Of a stretch of DNA of 37,387 nucleotides, positions 24,016-32,465 are shown piece by piece (position 1 is the stretch's first letter; each line of letters starts with the position of its first letter). The stretch is from a bacterium. GTDB lineage: Bacteria; Chloroflexota; Anaerolineae; Caldilineales; Caldilineaceae. The stretch spans positions 1-37,387 of the forward strand of contig WGMT01000102.1 of NCBI GenBank assembly GCA_016124945.1, given 5' to 3'. A program made the position numbers and the translations under genes. Below the pieces are notes generated by a model. That model saw only the letters and a list, made by a program, of their open reading frames with translations, was not told the origin of the DNA and ran no database searches.

Positions 24016-24414
24016 GTATGCCTCCTAAGTCAGGTCACCTTAACTTACCCGTATGGGAATCTTTATGACTATTCAACAAACGTCGCTGCCTTATCCAATG
24101 AGTAGGCGGTGTAGTAGACAACGTTGTCTGCGTTGCAGTTGATGTAGTCGTGGATCTCTCATTAGACATGGTTCTGGATTCTAGCGAAAATCACCTCTAC
24201 CTCTTGGTAGAGGTGTCAAATTCGAGTCAACTCTACCTCTGGCAGATCCAAGAACCGCTAGAATCCAAATGTAATTCTGCGAATGCATCAGCTCGGAGAA
24301 CTAATGTTCTCGATATCCTACCACAATAAATGTTGCTTACAAAAACATGTCGCAAACTCACTGCACTGGCGGCACAGTAGAACTGCTTCTGCGCTTACAG
24401 TGCCAAAGCCGTTC
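24016..24414. other. 399-bp gap with nested inverted repeat
   Basis: No convincing gene is seen. A perfect 12-bp inverted repeat (24175-24186 and 24256-24267) encloses a perfect 9-bp hairpin, ACCTCTACC-TCTT-GGTAGAGGT (24193-24214), with a third related copy near 24231. On the minus strand, 24059-24148 reads as a 29-codon open stretch ending DKAATFVE and a stop, without a start; it may be the remnant of a lost gene. The upstream gene hsdS ends at the right edge. Confidence 0.7.
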
Positions 24415-25596
24415 TCACACCACAGTCTCCCCACTCATCAACCGCGGCAGCAGCAAATCACGCGCAGCAGCAAGGCGATTGTTCTCACGATCAAGCACTT
24501 GTATTTGGGCGAATATCGTTTTCGAGGTCTCCTCAAACATATCAAGAATACGTGGTTCAGGAATCGGAATTTCGAGTTCGCTGACCACTTCTTTGGTCAA
24601 GGCTTCGCGTGTTGCACCGCCTGAACGCGCAATATTCAGTAGATACTGCTTGCGCTGGTTGGCGTTGATTGTGTAAAGAAGGTAGTGAGGGCCAATGTGT
24701 TCAGGATTTGCCCGAATGATCATTACATGTTGGTTCACGCGAGCGGGTAAGTGTCTTTCGGGAACCATGCAACACCTTGCCACCGATGCCCCAGTAATAT
24801 TCAGAAGGATATCAGCAGGTTCCACCGTCACGTTCGAGAGTTTTTCGGCCTGTTCGTCGTCGATGAAGGCAAGCCCATCTTCAACAAACGTGTAGTCAAA
24901 GACATTCTGGCTTCGGATCAGCGTTATGCCTTCGGTTTTGTATGAGGATTCGCCGCCTAGCGGGGTAGCACCACTCCCGATTTTGGTTGTGATGTTGCGC
25001 AATCGTTCGGTTCGCCACCCCGCGGGGACACCCTCAACCACGCCCACATGCTCATGGCCGGGGAAGCGCAAGTGGACGAACCATTCCTTGTACAGCAACC
25101 GCGCCGCCTGCTCCAGCAACCCGATCCGCCGCCGGTTGTTTTCGATCAGGTCGTCGTACGCAGAGAGGATGGAGGCAATTTTCTCTTGAATCGGTAATTC
25201 AGGGATGAGGACATCAAGTTTATGAATATGGTTCCGGTTTAAGGTTGGGTTCGAGTTTCCCACGTCATAACGTTCGAAATGCATCATATGAAGATAGTAA
25301 TATACGAACCTCGGATGGTTGCCCTTGAAATCTTTACTCCATAAGGTTGTATCATGGGGCCAATACGGACTCTCAACGTAATGGACAGTCCCAAGAGAAC
25401 CTTTTCGACCAATAATTACACCAGGGCCTCCAACCATAGCTTCGGAATGAAAACTGTTTATTCCTGACGAGGATACGACCGGTATATCGCCTGATTGTTG
25501 CTCAGACTTCGTAATGTCGAAACCGCGCTGAAAGAAAACTAGATCCTGCAAAGTAGCTCTTCGCCAAGTCGAACTGCCTCTCGCAAGTTCGCTCAT
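24415..25596 (-). CDS. hsdS: Type I restriction-modification specificity subunit S
   Basis: The 393-residue protein has the two-half layout of HsdS: target recognition domain 1 (about 10-135), a conserved helical spacer PIQEKIASILSAYDDLIENN (about 136-175), recognition domain 2 (about 190-345, beginning GWRTERLRNITTKIGSGATP), and a second helical region ending RDLLLPRLMSGE. Each recognition domain reads one half of a split DNA target and positions the HsdM subunits. The ATG overlaps the stop codon of the small upstream ORF (ATGA) and is preceded by GAGGAG. The target sequence cannot be predicted. Confidence 0.95.
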   Translation of the reverse strand: MSELARGSSTWRRATLQDLVFFQRGFDITKSEQQSGDIPVVSSSGINSFHSEAMVGGPGVIIGRKGSLGTVHYVESPYWPHDTTLWSKDFKGNHPRFVYYYLHMMHFERYDVGNSNPTLNRNHIHKLDVLIPELPIQEKIASILSAYDDLIENNRRRIGLLEQAARLLYKEWFVHLRFPGHEHVGVVEGVPAGWRTERLRNITTKIGSGATPLGGESSYKTEGITLIRSQNVFDYTFVEDGLAFIDDEQAEKLSNVTVEPADILLNITGASVARCCMVPERHLPARVNQHVMIIRANPEHIGPHYLLYTINANQRKQYLLNIARSGGATREALTKEVVSELEIPIPEPRILDMFEETSKTIFAQIQVLDRENNRLAAARDLLLPRLMSGETVV

Positions 25597-25838
25597 TTCT
25601 CCAACTCCTCAACACCACGCCATGCCCGTTGCACAGCGACGGGATCGTCCATGTGGCGAAAGGCACTGATTTTTCCGGCCAAACCCATCAATTGTGCAGA
25701 GGTATCGGGCGATTCAACCGATTCCGCTTCCTCCTCGATCAGAATGATGACGCGCACCTTGCGCCCAAACGCTTCCTGAAAGGCAGCGGGCAATCGACCT
25801 TTGGCTGAAATGACAACATCCTGTTCAATCGCTTTCAT
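25593..25838 (-). CDS. Small protein within the hsd operon
   Basis: An 81-residue protein between hsdM and hsdS: MKAIEQDVVISAKGRLPAAF ... VRVIILIEEEAE, followed by a tail ending MDDPVAVQRAWRGVEELEK. The first half resembles small beta-strand antitoxins of the AbrB/VapB type, but no family is certain. It overlaps hsdS by four bases and lies 24 bases after hsdM, with AGAAGG seven bases before its ATG. It is therefore expressed with the methylase. A control role over the restriction system is possible. Confidence 0.65.
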   Translation of the reverse strand: MKAIEQDVVISAKGRLPAAFQEAFGRKVRVIILIEEEAESVESPDTSAQLMGLAGKISAFRHMDDPVAVQRAWRGVEELEK

Positions 25839-25862
25839 CCTTCAACCTTCTCCCTTCACAAC

Positions 25863-26915
25863 TCATATCCCCAACTCCTCAAAATTGCGTTTGATCGTCG
25901 CCGCCAACGCTGCCGCTTCGGCGTTGAGATCGGCCAACTCGATGTGGATCTCGCGCAGGGTCTCTTCAAAGTCGAAATCTTCATCCACCTCTTCGGGGGC
26001 CACGCCCACATAGCGGCCCGGGGTCAGGCTCCAGTCGTTGGCGGCCAGTTCGGCGTGATCCACCACCTTCACCAGGCCGGGGACGTCGCACAGTTCGCCG
26101 TGGGGGAAGCGTTCGGCCAGCCAGTGGGCCTGTCGCCAGAAGTAGCGCACCTGCTTGAGGTGATCCACGGCCACGGCGCGCGCTTCGTCGGCAGCTTTGC
26201 GCAGGCGTGTCCACTCGCGGGCGGCGCGGTTGCCGTTTGCGGCGACGCTGTTCTTGGCGTCTGCATTTTCGGCAGACGCGGCATCCTCGGTGGCGGCGTC
26301 GATTAAACGTCCAGCCAGTTTGTAGAGCAGATCGCCCTGCCGGATCAGATCGCGGCTGCGTTCCGCCAAACGCCCCAACCCATCCACGGCGGGGACAAAA
26401 TCCGCCGGCGGCAGCGCAAAGTCGGCGTACTCGTGCGCGGGCGCGGCTTGCAGGCTGTGGCAGTCGCGGGCAAATTGGGTCAGTTCGGCATCGAACTCAT
26501 CGCGCCGCCGCCCCACTTCGCTTTCGCCGGAGAAACGCACATCTGCAAAGGCGGCGCGCAGCGCTGCCAACGCCACAAGGTAGTCGGGCAGCGGAAAGAT
26601 GGGCTTGTCGTCAGCGTCGGTGCTGTCGAAACAGGCGACGGTGGCCGCCAGCGTGCCCTCGCCGTAGTCGGCCAGCAGGCGCAGGAACTTCTCCTGTTGG
26701 CCGCGGTAGAGCCAGACAATGGCCAGCAGGTTCTGTTCCTGTTCGGGGCTGAAGTCGTAGATCTTGCGCGTCACCTTGCGGTAAACGTTGCGGGCGTCGA
26801 TCATAAGGACATTGCCACGCTGCACCTCGTCTTTGGCGCGGTTGAGGAACCAGAGTTCACAGGGCACAGTGCGCGTGTAGAAGAAGTTGGAACGCACCGC
26901 GATCATCAGGTCCAC
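25863..26915 (-). CDS. hsdM: HsdM C-terminal part (separated by a frameshift)
   Basis: This 350-codon frame continues HsdM from VDLMIAVRSNFFYTRTVPCE (the region after motif IV in the family). It goes through RGNVLMIDARNVYRKVT and a helical insert to the typical ending LTPGRYVGVAPEEVDEDFDF and NFEELGI. It has no start of its own other than a GTG without a ribosome-binding site and is not a separate gene. It overlaps the upstream frame by ten bases. Loss of one base near 26912-26922 explains the break; adding one base would give a continuous protein of about 710 residues. Confidence 0.88.
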   Translation of the reverse strand: MDLMIAVRSNFFYTRTVPCELWFLNRAKDEVQRGNVLMIDARNVYRKVTRKIYDFSPEQEQNLLAIVWLYRGQQEKFLRLLADYGEGTLAATVACFDSTDADDKPIFPLPDYLVALAALRAAFADVRFSGESEVGRRRDEFDAELTQFARDCHSLQAAPAHEYADFALPPADFVPAVDGLGRLAERSRDLIRQGDLLYKLAGRLIDAATEDAASAENADAKNSVAANGNRAAREWTRLRKAADEARAVAVDHLKQVRYFWRQAHWLAERFPHGELCDVPGLVKVVDHAELAANDWSLTPGRYVGVAPEEVDEDFDFEETLREIHIELADLNAEAAALAATIKRNFEELGI

Positions 26916-27991
26916 AGCGTTGCTTTCACCAGCGCCTGGCGCACCTTGGCCTCGTCGCGCCCGGCGCTGGACGCCTGCGAAGACATCACGAAGCCGGCGC
27001 GTCCGCGTGGGTTGAGGTAGCTGTAGAAATAGCTGATCCAGACATAGTTGCCGTTGCTCACCCGTCCTTTCTTGTTGACGCCGGGCAGGCCGAAGGGCAG
27101 CCGCGGGTCGCGGCCCACCTTGTCGGCGTCGATCTCGTCTACGTTAAAGGGTGGGTTGGCCATCACAAAATCGGCCTTGCCCACCAGCTCGTGCGGATCT
27201 TCGTAGTAGGTGATGGCCTTCTCGATCTGTCCTTCCAGCCCGTGAACGGCCAGGTTCATCTTGGCCAGGCGGATGGTGGTGGGGTTCTTTTCCAGGCCGA
27301 AGAAGGTGAGCCGTTCGGCGGCGCTTTGCCGGCGCGCCTCCACCACACGCGCGCTCTGCACAAACATACCGCCCGATCCACAGGCCGGATCGAGCACCAC
27401 GCCGCGGTCGGGGTCCAACACCTGGGCGATGAGCGACACCAGCGACACCGGCGTAAAGAACTCGCCGCCGTCGTGCGCCTTCTGGTCGGCGAACTGGGTG
27501 AGGAAGTACTCGTAGATGCGCCCGAAGACATCGCCCGACACCTTCTTCAATTCTTCGGGGTTGAGGGTGCGCAGCAGTTGACCCAGCACGGCATTGTCTA
27601 GATCACGGTACTCGTTCTTGGGCAACACCTCGCGCAGACCCGTGTAATCGGCCTCGATGGATTCCATGGCCTGGATGATGGCCTCGGCGCGGTCGTCGGC
27701 GTCGCTCAGCGCCACCAGCGCGTCGAACTGGGCGGCGGGGCGCAGGAAGATCGCGCCCTTCTGCGAAAAATCTTCCTTGGTCAGCGGGCGTGTCTTGCCG
27801 CCGCGGGTGGGCAGCCCGGCTACGATGCCGTCCTTCACCGCCAGGTAGCGGCTGTAGGCGTGGCGCAGGAAGATCAGCCCCATCACCGGCAGAAAGTACT
27901 CGTTGCCGGCGTAGTTGGAATTGGCGCGCAACGTGTCCGCCGCGCCCCACAGACGTTTTTCAATCGCTTCAATATGTTCGAGTTGTGACAC
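26906..27991 (-). CDS. hsdM: HsdM N-terminal part, N6-adenine methylase (frameshifted)
   Basis: This part carries the helical N-domain (KRLWGAADTLRANSNYAGNE) and the methylase core: motif I DPACGSGGMFVQ and motif IV ANPPF, with which HsdM transfers methyl groups from S-adenosylmethionine to adenine. I favour the GTG at 27991, which gives MSQLEHIEAIEKRLWGAADT as in relatives; an ATG at 28072 adds 27 unlikely residues. The frame ends early with QALVKATLWT and a stop, where family members continue into VDLMIAV. That continuation is present in the next frame. Either methylation is lost, which would be dangerous with an intact hsdR, or this is a sequence error or a switchable site. Confidence 0.9.
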   Translation of the reverse strand: MSQLEHIEAIEKRLWGAADTLRANSNYAGNEYFLPVMGLIFLRHAYSRYLAVKDGIVAGLPTRGGKTRPLTKEDFSQKGAIFLRPAAQFDALVALSDADDRAEAIIQAMESIEADYTGLREVLPKNEYRDLDNAVLGQLLRTLNPEELKKVSGDVFGRIYEYFLTQFADQKAHDGGEFFTPVSLVSLIAQVLDPDRGVVLDPACGSGGMFVQSARVVEARRQSAAERLTFFGLEKNPTTIRLAKMNLAVHGLEGQIEKAITYYEDPHELVGKADFVMANPPFNVDEIDADKVGRDPRLPFGLPGVNKKGRVSNGNYVWISYFYSYLNPRGRAGFVMSSQASSAGRDEAKVRQALVKATLWT

Positions 27992-28144
27992 TTCGTTTCC
28001 GTTCCGGCTGGCAGGTGGGGTGACTGTCAAAAAGCGGGGTGCTGGTTCGGTGAAAGGCTGTCGTTGTTGCACCGTGGGGGCAAGTTTAGCACAGGAAAGG
28101 GGAAGTTTGAAGTGTACGTTTGAAGGAGGAAGATTGAGGCGTGG

Positions 28145-28290
28145 TGCGTGGTGCGTAGTGCGTAGTGCGTGTACCAGTAGAGAGAGTTGCCGCTACATTG
28201 GAATCTTTCGGTGTGCATACCGCCGCCGATGCGCCATTGAAGAACCAGCGTTCTACAACGGTACACACACTACGCACTACGCACCACGCA
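28145..28290. repeat. Inverted repeat, GTGCGTAGTGCGTAG words
   Basis: Two 30-bp arms (28145-28174 and 28261-28290) with a single mismatch enclose an 86-nt loop, in the 479-bp gap between the divergent hsdM and chemoreceptor genes. The arms are iterated TGCGTAG/TGCGTGG words. Nothing else in the gap (27992-28470) looks like a gene. Confidence 0.88.
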
Positions 28291-28470
28291 CGATAGTACA
28301 TCTGTATCAGATCCGCATAATGCACCATATCACGGCCACTGGATCTGCCGATAGGTGACTTATAGTCATCACCTGTTCTTGCAGAAGAAGTAGCATACCG
28401 CAAGGGTGATTGAGCCTTGTATACAAAATATGTAGTTGATTTAGTCTCGAACCACCAAAGGAAAACATCA

Positions 28471-31203
28471 ATGAAGTGGACGATCTTTAACAAAATGCTG
28501 GCATCTTTTACTGTTGTGGCCGCTTTGTTGGCAGTCTTAGCAGCGACAAACTGGATACTGCTGTCGCAGAGCACTCGTTCTATCGAAAGCGCCCGCGACA
28601 CCGGCTACCAGGCAGCAGCGTTGGCGACTGAGATCAAGTCAGATGTCATGTACGTCATGCTATGGATACACGATATCAGTGCAACCCGAGCAGCAGAAGG
28701 CTATGCAGACGGGTTTGACGAAGCGGAACAGTATGCAATTCGCTTCCGCGAGCACACCACGGAGCTAGCCACAATCTATCCAGCCAGCCGCGCAGAAGTC
28801 ACCGAACTCAAAGCAGCCTTCGAAATCTTCTACGAAAACGGGATCAAGATGGCCCAGCAGTATATTGATGGCGGGCCTGCAGCGGGCAACGTGGCAATGG
28901 ACGAATTCGATCAATATTCATCCGACATGACAGATCGGCTAACGAATTTGATCGAAGGAATGAGTCTCGCCGCATCCAATGAAATGGGCAATGCTGTTGC
29001 ACAAAACAACTTGAGCCAGAGCCTAGGCATTGTCATTGCAGCCGTTTCTGTGTTGATCGCCATTGGTATCGCCTTCTATGTAGCCAATTCGATGTCCAAG
29101 GATCTGCGGCAGATGGTGAAAGTTGCCGACGGCATCGCTACAGGGAATGTAACGCAGCAGATCACCATCAACCGCCAGGACGAAATCGGCGAACTGGCCC
29201 ACGCCTTCCGCAGCATGATCGCCTACCAGCAAGACAAAGCCGCGATAGCGGCAGAGTTGGCGCAAGGCGATCTCTCAGCAAACTTTGATGTGAGAGGACA
29301 AGACGACGTCCTCGGCAATGCCTTCAAGAATATGGTCGCCTATCAGCAAGAGATGGCAAAGGCAGCAACCCAGCTTGCCCAGGGCAACCTGACGGTGCAG
29401 ATCGCATCCAAATCCGAAAAAGACGTGCTGGGCATCGCCTTTCAACAGATGCTCAGCTACCAGCAAGAGATGGCCGCCGCTGTTGAGCAACTGGGTCGCG
29501 GCAATCTGGCGATTGAAATTACGCCCCACTCTGAACAAGATGTCCTGGGCATAGCCATGCAGACCACGATCCATCGTCTGCGCAAGACGCTGAGCAGTGT
29601 ACAGAGCAACGCCCGCCATCTCTTGTCATCCAGCAAGCAGCTTAACCAGGTATCAGAACAGGCAGGCGACGCCACCCAGCAGATTGCCGAAACCATCGAA
29701 TTGATGGCCGGCACGACGCAACAGGTCGCACAAACAATTGGACAGGTGGCGCTAGGCGCTGCGCAACAGGCTCAGGTCATGGAAAGAAGCCGCATGATCG
29801 TCGAAGAACAGGATCATGTGGTAGCGCGCATTGCGCAGGGTTCGATGTTACAGGCCCAATCCATTGAAGCGGCAGACAAGGTCTTCCAAGGTCGCTTGAC
29901 CGCAGCAATTCAGTTGGTGGAATCGGCCACAAGTGCCAGCGATCAGGCGGTGTCCAGCGCTGTCACCGCGGCACAGTCGGGATCGCAGGCCGTCACCAAG
30001 ACGATTTCAGGCATCAATTCCGTCGCCAAGACAGCCGATCATGTAACACAGCGCATCAACGAAATGGGCAAACGCTCCAACCAGATCGGCGCCATTGTGC
30101 AGGTGATCAACGAGATCGCCGAGCGTACTAACCTGCTTTCGCTCAACGCCGCCATCGAAGCAGCCCGCGCCGGCGATCATGGCAAAGGCTTTGCCGTCGT
30201 TGCCGACGAGGTGCGCAAACTGGCGGATCGCTCGGCCAAATCAGCCGAGGAGATCACCGAACTCGTCCGCACCGTTCAAGAAGCAGCCAGCCAGGCCGTC
30301 TCCGCCATGTCGGAAAATGCACGTCAGGTACAGAGCAACCTGGAGACCGCCGCCGACGCCGAAGACGCACTGTCAGGCATCCAGAAGGCCATGACCCAGG
30401 TCGGCGGCCAGATGAGTCAACTACAAGGCGCCGTCACCGAGCTTAGCAACAGCAGCCACGACGTGATGGACACCATGCAGCAGGTTGCACGGGTCATCGA
30501 AGACAACATGGAAGCCACCACCGCCCTATCCGCCGGGCAGGAACCACTTCAGTACGCCATCGAAGAGATTGCCAGTGTGGCCGAAGAAAACAGCGCAGCC
30601 GCCGAAGAAGTGGCAGCCTCCGCGGAAGAGAACAGCGCCTCGGTGGAAGAGATCAGCGCTATGACCAAGGCGGTAAACGCTCAGATCGAGGAACTAACCG
30701 CCACCGTACAGTCACTCTCAACCATGGCCACAGATCTGCAAGCTGTCACCAATACCTTTAGACTCGCCGGCGGGGATAGCATGGAACAGCAGATCGAGTC
30801 TTTTAAACAGGCCCACTTACAATGGACACGCCGACTCAAAGATATGCAACAGGGCAAGATCGTCTTACGCCGTGAAGACGCGGGCAACCACGAGAGTTGC
30901 CGGCTCGGCGAGTGGTATTACGGCATCGGTCAGGCCGACTTTGGTCACATGCCCGAGTTTGCCGAACTCGAACAACCGCACATCACGTTCCACCAGATTG
31001 TGCACCAGGCAATCGCAGCCCAACAACGAGGCGATAAAGCCTCAGTCGAAGCCAGCATCTACGAAAGCGAACAGTTGTCCCATCGCATCGTTGGCCTGCT
31101 CGATCGGCTGGAACGTCGGGTGAGTGGCAGCACTGCATCCCAGCCGATCCGCACCGGCGCCACGGCATCCGCCAACACCGAACGGCAGCGGATGATGGCA
31201 TAG
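28471..31203 (+). CDS. Methyl-accepting chemotaxis protein with tandem HAMP units and CZB domain
   Basis: The 910-residue receptor has TM1 (about 9-32), a helical extracytoplasmic domain (33-184), TM2 (185-205) and a canonical HAMP. About three further HAMP-like repeats follow (together about 207-370), each ending in a DVLG or DEIG motif followed by YQQ. The long coiled-coil signalling domain comes next, with its tip at INEIAERTNLLSLNAAIEAA (about 546-565). A C-terminal CZB domain (about 777-877) has the expected zinc ligands H782, C810 (ESCRLGEWYYG) and the HITFHQIVHQAI histidines. CZB domains bind zinc and can sense zinc or hypochlorous acid. The ATG at 28471 follows AAAGGAAAA; an in-frame TTG 18 codons earlier lacks support. 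No che genes are adjacent. Confidence 0.94.
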   Translation: MKWTIFNKMLASFTVVAALLAVLAATNWILLSQSTRSIESARDTGYQAAALATEIKSDVMYVMLWIHDISATRAAEGYADGFDEAEQYAIRFREHTTELATIYPASRAEVTELKAAFEIFYENGIKMAQQYIDGGPAAGNVAMDEFDQYSSDMTDRLTNLIEGMSLAASNEMGNAVAQNNLSQSLGIVIAAVSVLIAIGIAFYVANSMSKDLRQMVKVADGIATGNVTQQITINRQDEIGELAHAFRSMIAYQQDKAAIAAELAQGDLSANFDVRGQDDVLGNAFKNMVAYQQEMAKAATQLAQGNLTVQIASKSEKDVLGIAFQQMLSYQQEMAAAVEQLGRGNLAIEITPHSEQDVLGIAMQTTIHRLRKTLSSVQSNARHLLSSSKQLNQVSEQAGDATQQIAETIELMAGTTQQVAQTIGQVALGAAQQAQVMERSRMIVEEQDHVVARIAQGSMLQAQSIEAADKVFQGRLTAAIQLVESATSASDQAVSSAVTAAQSGSQAVTKTISGINSVAKTADHVTQRINEMGKRSNQIGAIVQVINEIAERTNLLSLNAAIEAARAGDHGKGFAVVADEVRKLADRSAKSAEEITELVRTVQEAASQAVSAMSENARQVQSNLETAADAEDALSGIQKAMTQVGGQMSQLQGAVTELSNSSHDVMDTMQQVARVIEDNMEATTALSAGQEPLQYAIEEIASVAEENSAAAEEVAASAEENSASVEEISAMTKAVNAQIEELTATVQSLSTMATDLQAVTNTFRLAGGDSMEQQIESFKQAHLQWTRRLKDMQQGKIVLRREDAGNHESCRLGEWYYGIGQADFGHMPEFAELEQPHITFHQIVHQAIAAQQRGDKASVEASIYESEQLSHRIVGLLDRLERRVSGSTASQPIRTGATASANTERQRMMA

Positions 31204-31257
31204 CCATTTCTGTACACAGTTAATTTAATTGAACTCTCCAAATCCAGAAATTGTGGA

Positions 31258-31444
31258 CTAGCCATACATCACTTTGGTTTTTCGGGCTGACTAGCGCCGG
31301 TTGAGTAGCGCAGCGTATCGAAACCAAGCGGGTTAACGAGAACTGCCCCTTTATAGACCCGCTCCTTGTTTTCGATACGCTGCGCTACTCAACCGGCAAG
31401 GCCGCGGCGTCGCTAGTCTAGTGACCAAAGTGATGTGTGGCTAG
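31258..31444. mobile_element. 187-bp palindromic element, MITE-like
   Basis: The outer ends CTAGCCATACATCACTTTGG (31258 on) and their reverse complement ending at 31444 differ at one base. A second, inner 28-bp perfect inverted repeat (31296-31323 and 31373-31400) consists of GCCGGTTGAGTAGCGCAGCG and following bases. The whole can fold into one very long hairpin. The ends both contain CTAG, which could hide a short target duplication. No gene is inside. It fits a non-autonomous miniature element; a repeated run of CCCCAGT words follows at 31446-31476. Confidence 0.6.
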
Positions 31445-31479
31445 ATCCCCAGTCCCCAGTCCCCAATCCCCACTCCTCT

Positions 31480-31507
31480 TTGCCTTTTCCCCTCACTATG
31501 CTAGAAT
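31480..31507 (+). promoter_or_regulatory. Possible promoter of the phosphatase gene
   Basis: TTGCCT (31480-31485) and TAGAAT (31502-31507) are 16 bases apart and end 68 bases before the start codon. Confidence 0.4.
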
Positions 31508-31575
31508 GCAACGCGCTTGATTCCGAAGCGGTGGTTCCTGCGAACTGCCCCCGATCGCAGACAAAAGGAAAGACG

Positions 31576-32460
31576 ATGACACACCCCCAATCTACGCAGG
31601 ACACAGCCATGCAAAACTACGACCTACAAGAGGAACTGGCACTGGCCTTGAAGGTCGCCCGCGAGGCCGGCACCATTGTCAACACATTTTACGTCGGCTC
31701 TTCGGAAGTGGAGTACAAATCACCCGACGAACCCGTCACCGAAGCGGATCGTTCTGCAAACCAGCACATTTTGTCACGGCTCCAGGCTGTCTTCCCCGAC
31801 GATGGCTACCTGTCCGAAGAATCACAAGACGATTTAAGCCGCCTGGGGAAAGAGCGCGTCTGGATCATCGACCCCCTAGACGGTACCAAAGAGTTTATTG
31901 CCCGCAACGGCGAATTTTCCATCATGATCGGCCTTGCCATCGGCGGCAAACCCGTGATGGGTGTGCTTCACCAGCCCGATGGCGGATTGCTCTACTCCGG
32001 CATTGTGGGCCAGGGGGCCTTCCTCTACGAAGAGGATGAAAAGATTCCCCTTCAGGTGAGCGACCGCAAGGAGCTACGCCAGATGGTGCTGGTAAGCAGC
32101 CGCAGTCACCGCAAACAGATCGTCGACGATATTCGCCGCACGCTGCGCATCACCAGCGAACGGCGCACCGGCAGCGTCGGCCTCAAAGTCGGCCAGATCG
32201 CCCGTCGGCTTGCCGATATCTACATTCACCCCAGCCCCGGCTGCAAGGAATGGGACATCTGCGCACCCGAAGCCGTCCTGCGCGCCGCCGGCGGCACCAT
32301 GACCGACTGCTGGGGCAACGAACTCGTCTACAACAAGCGCGACGTGCGCGCCCACAACGGCGTTGTCGCCAGCAACAGCACCCTTCACAGCCGCATCATC
32401 GACGTCGTCACCCAGATCGTCGAAGATGCCGGCTTCAACGAAGACGACGGATTCTGGTAA
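31576..32460 (+). CDS. cysQ: Inositol-monophosphatase superfamily phosphatase, CysQ-like
   Basis: The 294-residue protein has the metal- and phosphate-binding marks of the FIG superfamily: VTEADR near 54-59, LSEES (79-83), IDPLDGTKEF (98-107) and EWDICAPEA (D227). The KEF ending of the second motif is typical of CysQ, which dephosphorylates 3'-phosphoadenosine 5'-phosphate in sulfate assimilation and stress tolerance. Other substrates such as inositol phosphate or histidinol phosphate are possible. The ATG at 31576 follows AAAGGA at about six bases. A longer frame to 31435 would read through the MITE-like element. Confidence 0.88.
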   Translation: MTHPQSTQDTAMQNYDLQEELALALKVAREAGTIVNTFYVGSSEVEYKSPDEPVTEADRSANQHILSRLQAVFPDDGYLSEESQDDLSRLGKERVWIIDPLDGTKEFIARNGEFSIMIGLAIGGKPVMGVLHQPDGGLLYSGIVGQGAFLYEEDEKIPLQVSDRKELRQMVLVSSRSHRKQIVDDIRRTLRITSERRTGSVGLKVGQIARRLADIYIHPSPGCKEWDICAPEAVLRAAGGTMTDCWGNELVYNKRDVRAHNGVVASNSTLHSRIIDVVTQIVEDAGFNEDDGFW

Positions 32461-32465
32461 AAGAA

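Noticed and set aside
24035..24169. 44-codon ORF on the minus strand (Thr-rich)
   Set aside because: No ribosome-binding site, low complexity, and overlaps a nested inverted repeat; another frame of the same DNA looks equally open.
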